Below, in pieces: positions 1 to 6,380 of a DNA stretch of 7,692 bases. The notes under the pieces are model-generated. The model saw only the letters and a program-made list of their open reading frames with translations. It ran no database searches and was not told the DNA's origin. Within the stretch, counting starts at the first letter, position 1. Each line of letters begins with the position of its first letter. Position numbers and translations under genes: made by a program. Source of the DNA: an uncultured Bacteroidales bacterium (GTDB lineage: Bacteria; Bacteroidota; Bacteroidia; Bacteroidales; UBA932); the NCBI GenBank assembly GCA_902461985.1, contig CABQAB010000095.1, positions 1-7,692 on the forward strand. The letters are read 5' to 3'.

Positions 1-471
1 GTATGCACCCTCCGAGCCGCAGCGTGGACAGGTTCCCGTAATGTAGCGGTCTGCGAGGAATGTTTTCGCCTCCTCATCATAGTACTGCTCGCTTTCCCTG
101 ACAATGAATTTGCCTTCATCGTAGAGTTTCCGGAAAAAGTCGGATGCAGTCTTGCCGTGAATCTCCGAAGACGTCCTTGAATAGATGTCGAAATTGATTC
201 CCAGGCCAGCAAACGAAGACTTGATGATGGAATGGTATCTGTCCACTATGTCCTGAGGGGTCACGCCCTCTTTTTTAGCCTTTATGGTGATAGGCACGCC
301 ATGTTCGTCCGAGCCGCAGATGAAAAGCACATCCTCGCCTTTCATCCTGAGGTATCTCACATAGATGTCGGCAGGAATGTACACGCCGGCAAGATGTCCT
401 ATATGCACAGGTCCGTTGGCATAAGGAAGAGCACAGGTTACAAGATTTCTTTTGTAGTCTTTCTGTTCCAT
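1..471 (-). CDS. metG: Methionyl-tRNA synthetase, N-terminal part (runs off left edge)
   Basis: Cytoplasmic class I aminoacyl-tRNA synthetase that charges tRNA-Met with methionine using ATP. The 157 visible codons start at the ATG at 471 ([20 protein letters not shown]) and stay open to base 1, so the rest lies outside the window. The HIGH ATP-binding motif is residues 23-26 within [10 protein letters not shown], and the conserved GSDEHG segment follows in the Rossmann fold. Near the edge [10 protein letters not shown] places C148 and C151 as the first pair of the zinc-knuckle cysteines of the connective-peptide domain; this agrees with the four-cysteine zinc-binding MetRS class, although the second pair is not visible. 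The gene begins 13 bases after the dnaG stop and has only AT-rich sequence upstream, so it is probably co-transcribed with recQ and dnaG. The family call is very secure. Full length (usually about 680 residues with a C-terminal dimerisation domain in this phylum) cannot be checked. Confidence 0.96.
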   Translation of the reverse strand, partial: MEQKDYKRNLVTCALPYANGPVHIGHLAGVYIPADIYVRYLRMKGEDVLFICGSDEHGVPITIKAKKEGVTPQDIVDRYHSIIKSSFAGLGINFDIYSRTSSEIHGKTASDFFRKLYDEGKFIVRESEQYYDEEAKTFLADRYITGTCPRCGSEGAY

Positions 472-484
472 ATATTCAATATTT

Positions 485-2542
485 TTACAATTCTTTGTAG
501 AGGCGCGAAATGGCAGCCTTGATTTTGTTCTGGCCGGTAATTTTCTGCAGGACCGCAATCTGAGCGTCGGCATCGTCCGTACTTGAAAGAAGTTCCCTCT
601 GCAGGTCCTTGAGCATGATTTCGATATTCATCAGCTGCAGCTGGAAAAGTGCCTTCGGAACATAGGTGACGAGCATCGTAGCCGAGGTCGTGAGCGAATT
701 CTTGAAATCGTCTATGGTTATGTTGTACTTGTCCACGAGTATGTCCCTTGTCGCCTGGGTGATTACGCTGTCAGGATTGTCCCTGAGGCGAGCCAGTATC
801 AACGGCTGGGCAAGCCCTGAATCGAAAAGGGAGGTGTATGCTTCAAGAAGACGGGAATATGCGGAATTGCGGAAAGAAATCGCATTGGCGTCCAGGGTGT
901 CAAGAATGAACTCCGCCACGGTAGGAACCTGTCCCTGGACATGGAAACAGGAGTTCTTGTCGAAATGCAGTTCCTCTTCGCCATACACGAGCAGGAAAGA
1001 GAGAAGTTCCCTTTCGGCGGCCGCAGTCTCCTGGACCTCCGTCCTCAACGCTCCCTGACGTTCCGTTTCCCGGTCATGCTGCACAGGAAGTGCAGTACCG
1101 GCTTCACTGAAATCCCCGTCAATATCGGAAGGGCCAGGCATATCGGATGATACCGGCAGACGGGACGACTCCGCTTTCTCCTCATCCATTCTTTCTCTTG
1201 CTGCCTCTCTCTCCATCTGCTTGCGGTCGGCCTCCAGCATGGCCTCACGGCTCCGGCGCACTCGGCCGTAGAGTATGCTTTCCTCTATTCCGAATTTCTG
1301 TGAACAGTTCTGGATATACATGGCCCGGACAATCTGGTCCGGAATAAGGGCTATGGTGTCCGCAACTTCGTTCACGAGTTCAGCCCTTTTCAGAGGGTCG
1401 TCGCCCGCCTCGCCCAAAAGCCGGTCCGTCATAAAGCCCACGAAATCCTGCTCGTTGGTGGAAATGTAGTCCCGGACCTGTTCCAGCGTATGCGAGCAGG
1501 CGAAGGAATCCGGGTCCTCCCCGTCAGGCAGAAGCACCACCCGCACGTTCAACCCGCCTTTCAGCACTAATCCTATGCCTCTGATTGCCGCATGGATGCC
1601 CGCGCTGTCGCCATCGTAGATGATGGTCACATTGTCCGCAAAACGCTTTATCAGCGCCACCTGTCCCGTCGTGAGGGACGTTCCGCTGGATGCCACGACG
1701 TTCATTATGCCCAACTGGTGCATTGAAAGCACGTCAAGATAGCCCTCGACCAGTATGCACTTGCCCTGACGGGCGATTTCGTTTTTGGCGAACCAGATGC
1801 CGTAGAGGGACTTGTTCTTGACATATATTTCCGTCTCCGGGGAATTGACATATTTGGCGACTGACTTGTCGGTCTTCAGCGTACGCCCGCCGAAAGCTAT
1901 GATCTGTCCGGTAACCGAATGGATGGGGAAGATTACCCTGTCGTAGAAACGGTCCACCAATGTCCCGTCGTCCCTTTTGATGCAAAGGCCCGTCTCCACC
2001 AGATATTCCGGTTTATAGCCGGCCGACAGGGCCGCCTGGGCGAACCTGTCCTTTGAACGCGGCGCCCAGCCGAGTCCGTATTTCTCTATCGTGGAATCCT
2101 CCAGTTTTCTTTTCGAACTGAAATATTCATAGGCAATGGCCATTCCTTCCGGCTCACGCAGCGACTTGCGGAAAAACTCCCCTGCAAAGGAGGACACCAC
2201 CATAAGGCTCTCCTTATGCTGCATCTTCGCTATGGTTTCAGGGCTTTCCTCCTCTTCCTTCACCTCTATATGATATTTGCCTGCGAGATAACGGATGGCC
2301 TCCGGAAAACTCATGGTTTCATGCTCCATCACGAAATCCACGGCTGTCCCGGCCTTGCCGCAGCCGAAACACTTGAATATGCCCTTGGACGGGGAGACCG
2401 AAAAGGAAGGGGTCTTCTCGTTATGGAAAGGGCAGCACGCAATCCAGTTCGCGCCCCGCCGTTTCAAATCAACGAAGTCGCTCACCACATCCACTATCTG
2501 CGCCGCATCAAGGACGCGTTCCACTGTTTCGCGAGGTATCAT
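485..2542 (-). CDS. dnaG: DNA primase DnaG
   Basis: Synthesises RNA primers for Okazaki fragments at the replication fork, working with the DnaB helicase. The protein has 685 residues, slightly longer than the usual 580-670. The N-terminal CHC2 zinc ribbon uses C37, H40, C58 and C61 ([11 protein letters not shown], then FKCFGCG). The RNA polymerase core follows, with DRVIFPI around 201-207, AFGGR at 216-220 and KYVNSPET at 230-237. The TOPRIM metal-binding residues are E266 in EGYLD and D310/D312 in YDGDSAG. Residues about 430-506 form a charged, low-complexity linker. A mostly helical C-terminal region (about 507-685) sits where the DnaB-binding domain lies in the family; it is too divergent to align by eye. 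The start [12 protein letters not shown] fits the family N-terminus. It begins 10 bases after the recQ stop and ends 13 bases before metG, so it is probably the middle gene of an operon. All catalytic residues are present. Confidence 0.98.
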   Translation of the reverse strand: MIPRETVERVLDAAQIVDVVSDFVDLKRRGANWIACCPFHNEKTPSFSVSPSKGIFKCFGCGKAGTAVDFVMEHETMSFPEAIRYLAGKYHIEVKEEEESPETIAKMQHKESLMVVSSFAGEFFRKSLREPEGMAIAYEYFSSKRKLEDSTIEKYGLGWAPRSKDRFAQAALSAGYKPEYLVETGLCIKRDDGTLVDRFYDRVIFPIHSVTGQIIAFGGRTLKTDKSVAKYVNSPETEIYVKNKSLYGIWFAKNEIARQGKCILVEGYLDVLSMHQLGIMNVVASSGTSLTTGQVALIKRFADNVTIIYDGDSAGIHAAIRGIGLVLKGGLNVRVVLLPDGEDPDSFACSHTLEQVRDYISTNEQDFVGFMTDRLLGEAGDDPLKRAELVNEVADTIALIPDQIVRAMYIQNCSQKFGIEESILYGRVRRSREAMLEADRKQMEREAARERMDEEKAESSRLPVSSDMPGPSDIDGDFSEAGTALPVQHDRETERQGALRTEVQETAAAERELLSFLLVYGEEELHFDKNSCFHVQGQVPTVAEFILDTLDANAISFRNSAYSRLLEAYTSLFDSGLAQPLILARLRDNPDSVITQATRDILVDKYNITIDDFKNSLTTSATMLVTYVPKALFQLQLMNIEIMLKDLQRELLSSTDDADAQIAVLQKITGQNKIKAAISRLYKEL

Positions 2543-2552
2543 TCTTCAAATA

Positions 2553-4754
2553 TCAGTTCGCCACTTCACTCAGGAATTTCAGTCTTACCAGACGGATTTC
2601 CATTTCTTCATAATCGTTTCCGAGCTCGTCGATTGCCTCTTCGAGGGAATCGGACTGAGCATCGTCACGGAAATAAGCATATATTTCATCCACCACGTCA
2701 TCGTCGAGAGTCTGACGGACATAATAGTCCACGTTCAGTTTGAATCCCGACTGCACAATGCCTTCCACTTCGGTCAGGAGTTCATCCATCTCGATTCCGA
2801 GAGCGGACGCTATGTCATCGAAAGCCAGCCTGCGGTCAATATTCTGGATGATGAAAATCCTGTTGTCGGATTTCTGCACCACCGATTTCATGACAGACAG
2901 GTCGTACGGCCTGTCGATTTCATTCTCTTCCACATATTTGCCAATCAGTTCTATGAATTCCCGGCCGTATTTCCGGGCCTTTCCCTCGCCGACTCCCTGG
3001 CAACGCTGGAGCTCCTCCTTAGTTATGGGGTAGAGTATGGACATATCCTCTATCGCTGCATCGCTGAATATGACCCACGGCTGCAGACGAAGCCTGCGGG
3101 CCACGTCCCTGCGCAGTTCCTTCAGCATTTTCAGCAGAGTCTCGTCTCCGCCTCCACCGCCTGTCTTGGCAAGAGGTATGCCTCCGTCATCGTCATCTTC
3201 TTCACCCGAAGCGAAGACACGGTCCTCTGTCATCATGAGAGGCTCAGGATGCGCGAGAAACGCCTTTCCTTCTTCTGTCACTGATATAAGCCCGTAAGAG
3301 TCAATATCCTTGAACAAAAGATGCTTCACAAGTCCCTGATGGATGGCAGAGCACCAGAATTTGGCAGTATGATCCCTTCCCGCTCCGAAATATTCGATTT
3401 TGTCGTGACGGTAGGATTTGATGAGAGAATTGCTTTCGCCGGCAAGTATATTTGCGAGATGCTCTGTCTTGAACCTTTCCGGAAGCGACTGCACCAGCTC
3501 GATAATCAGGCACATGAGTTCAGAGCCCTCGAACTGTTTCTTGGGGTGGAGGCAGTTGTCGCAGTTGCCGCAGTTGTCCTCCTTGAAATCCTCCCCGAAG
3601 TAGTTGAGAATAAGTTTGCGGCGGCATTGGTTGGACTCGGCATAGGCCATGGTCTCCGCCAAAAGCTGCCTGCCTATTTCCTGCTCGGCGACAGGCTTGC
3701 CCTGCATGAACTTTTCCAGTTTCTGAATATCCTTGTAACTGTAATAGGTTATGCACTGCCCCTCCTTGCCGTCACGGCCGGCACGTCCCGTCTCCTGATA
3801 GTAGCCTTCGAGGCTCTTCGGGATGTCGTAATGAATGACAAAACGCACGTCCGGCTTGTCGATGCCCATTCCGAAGGCGATGGTCGCCACGATTACATCC
3901 ACCTCTTCCATAAGGAACGCATCCTGGTTCTCCGCCCTGGTCTTTGCATCCAGTCCGGCATGGTACGGTCTGGCCTTGATTCCATTCACTTCGAGCAGCT
4001 GGGCTATTTCCTCGACTTTCTTGCGGCTGAGGCAATAGATGATGCCAGATTTGCCGGCATTCTGCCTTATATACCTTATTATATCCCTTTTCTGGTCGGA
4101 CTTGTCCCTTATTTCATAGTAAAGGTTCGGACGGTTGAACGAAGACTTGAACACCCTGGCATCGGGGATGCCAAGATTCTTGAGTATGTCGCTCTGGACC
4201 TTTGGAGTGGCGGTAGCTGTAAGGGCTATGATCGGAGCCCTGCCTATTTCGTCTATTATGGAACGTATTTTCCTGTATTCGGGACGGAAGTCATGGCCCC
4301 ATTCGGAAATGCAGTGCGCCTCGTCAATTGCATAGAACGAGACCTTGATTTCTCTGAGCAGTTCCACATTGTCCGCCTTCGTCAGGGATTCCGGCGCGAC
4401 ATAGAGCAGTTTGGTAACTCCTGAAACGAGGTCCGAACGGACTTCCGCAATCTGGGAGCGGCTCAGGGATGAATTGAGGAAATGCGCTATGCCCTCGTTG
4501 CCGGACACGAAACCACGTATCACGTCCACCTGATTCTTCATCAGGGCAATCAGAGGGGATATGACTATAGCCGTGCCTTCCATCAACAGAGCCGGGAGCT
4601 GGTAGCACATGCTTTTCCCTCCTCCGGTCGGCATAAGCACGAAGGCATCATTACCTGCAATCAAGTGCCGGATTATCTCCTCCTGACCGCTTTTGAAAGA
4701 TGTGTAGCCGAAAAATTCCCTTAATTTTTCGAGCAGGATTTCAGAAGTTGGCAT
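2553..4754 (-). CDS. recQ: ATP-dependent DNA helicase RecQ
   Basis: 3'-5' superfamily 2 helicase that unwinds forked and recombination DNA in repair and fork restart. Using the ATG at 4754 gives 733 residues, close to Bacteroides RecQ. Visible motifs are Walker A (PTGGGKS, 42-48), DEAH (144-147) running into the aromatic-rich loop AHCISEWGHDFRPEY, motif III LTATAT (178-183), motif V around FGMGIDKPDVR, and motif VI YYQETGRAGRDG (318-329) with the arginine finger. The zinc site is C377, C395, C398, C401. A winged-helix RQC region (about 410-510), an acidic and glycine-rich linker (518-536), an HRDC domain (about 537-610) and an extra C-terminal helical region (about 615-733) follow. The frame stays open upstream to an ATG at 4961, adding 69 residues, but that extension looks unlike RecQ and overlaps the promoter of the divergent gene, so the shorter start is preferred. 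It is probably the first gene of recQ-dnaG-metG. Confidence 0.96.
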   Translation of the reverse strand: MPTSEILLEKLREFFGYTSFKSGQEEIIRHLIAGNDAFVLMPTGGGKSMCYQLPALLMEGTAIVISPLIALMKNQVDVIRGFVSGNEGIAHFLNSSLSRSQIAEVRSDLVSGVTKLLYVAPESLTKADNVELLREIKVSFYAIDEAHCISEWGHDFRPEYRKIRSIIDEIGRAPIIALTATATPKVQSDILKNLGIPDARVFKSSFNRPNLYYEIRDKSDQKRDIIRYIRQNAGKSGIIYCLSRKKVEEIAQLLEVNGIKARPYHAGLDAKTRAENQDAFLMEEVDVIVATIAFGMGIDKPDVRFVIHYDIPKSLEGYYQETGRAGRDGKEGQCITYYSYKDIQKLEKFMQGKPVAEQEIGRQLLAETMAYAESNQCRRKLILNYFGEDFKEDNCGNCDNCLHPKKQFEGSELMCLIIELVQSLPERFKTEHLANILAGESNSLIKSYRHDKIEYFGAGRDHTAKFWCSAIHQGLVKHLLFKDIDSYGLISVTEEGKAFLAHPEPLMMTEDRVFASGEEDDDDGGIPLAKTGGGGGDETLLKMLKELRRDVARRLRLQPWVIFSDAAIEDMSILYPITKEELQRCQGVGEGKARKYGREFIELIGKYVEENEIDRPYDLSVMKSVVQKSDNRIFIIQNIDRRLAFDDIASALGIEMDELLTEVEGIVQSGFKLNVDYYVRQTLDDDVVDEIYAYFRDDAQSDSLEEAIDELGNDYEEMEIRLVRLKFLSEVAN

Positions 4755-4774
4755 ATCAGACGCGCATTTGTTAA

Positions 4775-4805
4775 GCAAGTTAGTCAATATTTTGACGTTC
4801 TCAAA
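4775..4805 (-). promoter_or_regulatory. Candidate Bacteroides-type promoter for recQ-dnaG-metG
   Basis: On the minus strand, TTTG (4805-4802) is followed after 19 bases by TAACTTGC (4782-4775). This approximates the Bacteroides sigma-ABfr pattern of TTTG or TTG, 19-21 bases, then TAnnTTTG, with mismatches in the downstream element. Transcription would begin about 10-15 bases before the recQ ATG at 4754, giving a short leader. The spacer holds a palindrome (GTCAA-N4-TTGAC, 4783-4796). The match is imperfect, so this is a candidate only. Confidence 0.35.
4783..4796. promoter_or_regulatory. Palindrome in the recQ promoter spacer (possible operator)
   Basis: GTCAA (4783-4787) and TTGAC (4792-4796) are a perfect 5-base inverted repeat around TATT. 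The palindrome sits between the candidate -33 and -7 elements of the recQ promoter, where a repressor would block RNA polymerase. The same half-site recurs with opposite orientation at 4972-4984. Short AT-rich palindromes arise easily by chance, so a regulatory role is inference. Confidence 0.25.
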
Positions 4806-4899
4806 AATTTTTTGATGAATTTTGTTGTCCGTCCTGCCGCCCTTTCCGTTGCGGGCATCGTCAATCGCATCGTTAATTGCAGCAAAATCGGATTTTATC

Positions 4900-4930
4900 T
4901 TGTTTTTGCTGTCAGTTTTGCGTATTTTTG
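4900..4930 (+). promoter_or_regulatory. Bacteroides-type promoter for the FKBP-DUF3127 genes
   Basis: TTG at 4900-4902 is separated by 20 bases from TATTTTTG at 4923-4930, which matches the Bacteroides -7 consensus TAnnTTTG exactly and has the expected spacing. Transcription would begin near 4936 and leave a leader of about 70 bases before the FKBP start at 5009. The element lies inside the longest possible recQ reading frame, which is one reason for preferring the shorter recQ start. Confidence 0.6.
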
Positions 4931-4971
4931 TGGAATATTGTGTTTCGCATGCTGCGACCACTTTTTGAAGA

Positions 4972-4984
4972 TTGACTTAGTCAA
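4972..4984. promoter_or_regulatory. Palindrome in the FKBP leader (possible operator)
   Basis: TTGACT (4972-4977) and AGTCAA (4979-4984) form a perfect 6-base inverted repeat around a single T. It lies downstream of the predicted transcription start and 24 bases before the FKBP start codon. It shares the TTGAC half-site with the palindrome in the recQ promoter spacer, but with the halves in the opposite order. It could bind a regulator; as RNA the hairpin would be weak, with a loop of only one to three bases. Confidence 0.25.
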
Positions 4985-5008
4985 GGACACATAAAATTTT
5001 TTAACAAT

Positions 5009-5776
5009 ATGAAAACTTCAAGAATTTTTGCCGCTCTTCTCGTAACGGCACTTGCACTTTCCTGCAAGTCTAACAACGGGATCAAAGTCGATGTCGAACT
5101 TCCTTCTTCAGCTGATGCGGATTCAGTCAGCTACCTTATCGGTGTGAACTTCGGTTCCTTCCTCAAAGGCAACAACTTCTGCGAAAAGCTTTCCGAACTC
5201 AACATGAACCAGATGAAGAAAGGTATGGAGGATTTCCTGAAGGCTGAGGGCAACATGTATTCTCCTGAATTCGGCGAGCAGTTCAAAATCAATCCTGAGG
5301 AGATGGGACGTATACTCAACGGTTACATCGGCAAGAAGAACGAATATAAAGCTGCGTACAACAAAGCCGCAGGTGAGCAGTTCCTTGCAGAAAACTGCAA
5401 GAAGGCCGAGGTGGACACCACTGCAAGCGGTCTCCAGTACACCATCCACGAGGCCGGCGAAGGCGAAAGGGTTCAGCCTAACGACACCGTATGGGTGTTC
5501 TACAGCGGAAAGACCATCGACGGAAAAGAGTTTGACGGCAACATGGACAGCGAAGAGCCTACACGTTTCGTTGCCAACCGCGTGATCAAAGGTTGGACAG
5601 AAGGTCTCGGACTTCTCGGCGACGGCGGCAAGGCTACTTTCTACATTCCTTCCGAACTTGCCTATGGTGAGAGAGGAAACCGCGGCATCGACCCTAACTC
5701 CGTGCTTATTTTCGAGGTTGAAGTCCAGAAAGTCGGCAGAGTGGCAGTTGAGACCGAGCCAGATGGAAAAGAATAA
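5009..5776 (+). CDS. FKBP-type peptidyl-prolyl cis-trans isomerase, lipoprotein
   Basis: Predicted envelope folding catalyst that isomerises peptide bonds before proline in exported proteins. It has 255 residues. A lipoprotein signal peptide (residues 1-18) ends in the lipobox ALSC with C19 as the lipidated cysteine. Residues about 35-130 are helical and resemble the N-terminal dimerisation domain of Mip/FkpA-type FKBPs (DSVSYLIGVNFGSFLKG near its start). The FKBP domain covers about 140-243 and keeps the binding-pocket residues known from human FKBP12: Y165, F175-D176, V192-I193, W196, Y219 and F235, so it should be active. No acidic stretch follows C19, so nothing points to surface export and a periplasm-facing anchor is the simplest inference. 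The start is preceded by AT-rich sequence without a Shine-Dalgarno motif. The DUF3127 gene follows after 21 bases, suggesting co-transcription from the promoter at 4900-4930. The family is certain; a specific gene name is not. Confidence 0.95.
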   Translation: MKTSRIFAALLVTALALSCKSNNGIKVDVELPSSADADSVSYLIGVNFGSFLKGNNFCEKLSELNMNQMKKGMEDFLKAEGNMYSPEFGEQFKINPEEMGRILNGYIGKKNEYKAAYNKAAGEQFLAENCKKAEVDTTASGLQYTIHEAGEGERVQPNDTVWVFYSGKTIDGKEFDGNMDSEEPTRFVANRVIKGWTEGLGLLGDGGKATFYIPSELAYGERGNRGIDPNSVLIFEVEVQKVGRVAVETEPDGKE

Positions 5777-5797
5777 ACCTTTCAAAAGATTTGTTTT

Positions 5798-6217
5798 ATG
5801 TCACTCGAATTAGAAGGCAAGATAATTTCCAAACTTCCTGTCCAGACCGGAACTTCGGCAAGAGGTCCGTGGTCCAAGCAGGAGTTCGTAATCGAATACC
5901 AGGAAGGCAACTATCCCACCCAGGTCTGCATGAACGTCTGGGGAGAGGACAAGGTGAAGGACTTAGAGAGGTTCAATGCCGGAGACAGCGTGAAAGTTTC
6001 TTTCAACCTGTCAAGCCGCGAGTTCAAGGAGCGTTGGTACACCGACGTCCGCGCATGGAGAATCGAGCCGGCAGGAGCTGCTCCTCAGGCTCCGGCTTAC
6101 GGTGCTCCGGGATTCGCGACTCCGACCGGTGCAGGGATTGAGACTCCGGCCTCCCCTGCCGCAACGGCCACCGCAGCGGACTTTGATGCAGCGGATTCTG
6201 ACGATCTTCCGTTTTAA
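5798..6217 (+). CDS. DUF3127 protein with SSB-like acidic C-terminal tip
   Basis: This 139-residue protein resembles the DUF3127 family of Bacteroidota, whose function is not established. Residues 1-90 form a compact, strand-rich core (LELEGKIISKLP, KQEFVIEYQEG, CMNVWGEDKV, VKVSFNLSSREFKERWYTDVRAW) whose pattern looks like an OB fold. Residues 91-128 are a flexible linker rich in Ala, Pro, Gly and Thr. The C-terminus is acidic and ends in DSDDLPF, closely resembling the SSB C-terminal tip (DDDIPF in E. coli) that recruits RecQ, PriA, DnaG and other repair proteins. This architecture of OB-like core, disordered linker and acidic Pro-Phe tip matches SSB. A single-stranded DNA-binding or SSB-accessory role is therefore a reasonable inference, but it is unproven. 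No signal peptide is seen, so it is cytoplasmic. It lies 21 bases after the FKBP gene and has an AT-rich start region (GATTTGTTTT). Confidence 0.88.
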   Translation: MSLELEGKIISKLPVQTGTSARGPWSKQEFVIEYQEGNYPTQVCMNVWGEDKVKDLERFNAGDSVKVSFNLSSREFKERWYTDVRAWRIEPAGAAPQAPAYGAPGFATPTGAGIETPASPAATATAADFDAADSDDLPF

Positions 6218-6235
6218 TCCGGACAAACAATAGAC

Positions 6236-6279
6236 TGAGGGGGCTGTGTCAAAATACAAGATTTTGTACAGCCCCCTCA
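6236..6279. terminator. Long GC-rich hairpin, probable terminator after the DUF3127 gene
   Basis: TGAGGGGGCTGT (6236-6247) pairs perfectly with ACAGCCCCCTCA (6268-6279). A small bulge (GT against T) separates this from an inner stem, CAAAAT (6250-6255) with ATTTTG (6261-6266), closing on the loop ACAAG. The hairpin starts 18 bases after the DUF3127 stop. A run of T does not follow on either strand, so it is not a textbook intrinsic terminator. It could protect the 3' end of the transcript, terminate with a factor, or be a copy of a dispersed hairpin repeat. Confidence 0.55.
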
Positions 6280-6380
6280 AGTTATGCAGCAACCAGCGAC
6301 AAGAAAACAACACAGCAGTTTGCATCATGACTCACCGTCACAAAAAACAACCTATTTTATAAACACAATTTTTACTGCGT

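Noticed and set aside
2295..3284. A 329-codon plus-strand open frame
   Set aside because: It lies antisense to the 5' part of dnaG and the 3' part of recQ, both unmistakable from catalytic motifs. Its translation has no recognisable domain.
3321..4424. A 367-codon plus-strand open frame
   Set aside because: It is fully antisense to the recQ helicase core and arises from recQ codon composition; there is no start context or family resemblance.
4801..4815. TCAAAAATTTTTTGA palindrome as a separate operator
   Set aside because: It is essentially an A-run followed by a T-run, expected by chance in AT-rich intergenic DNA, and it overlaps the candidate -33 element.
5123..5785. A 220-codon minus-strand open frame
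   Set aside because: It is antisense to the FKBP gene, whose binding-pocket residues are all conserved in the plus frame.
6236..6279. The hairpin as the terminal inverted repeat of an insertion sequence
   Set aside because: Both arms lie within 44 bases with no transposase between or beside them, so it is at most a remnant or a terminator-like repeat.
6353..6360. TATTTTAT as a -7 promoter element for the lipoprotein gene
   Set aside because: It departs from TAnnTTTG at its last two positions, and no TTG occurs 19-21 bases upstream. No credible promoter was found for this gene.
6327..6362. Mini-ORF MTHRHKKQPIL upstream of the lipoprotein gene
   Set aside because: It is only 11 residues long, with no regulatory peptide pattern, promoter or attenuator structure to support it as a leader peptide.
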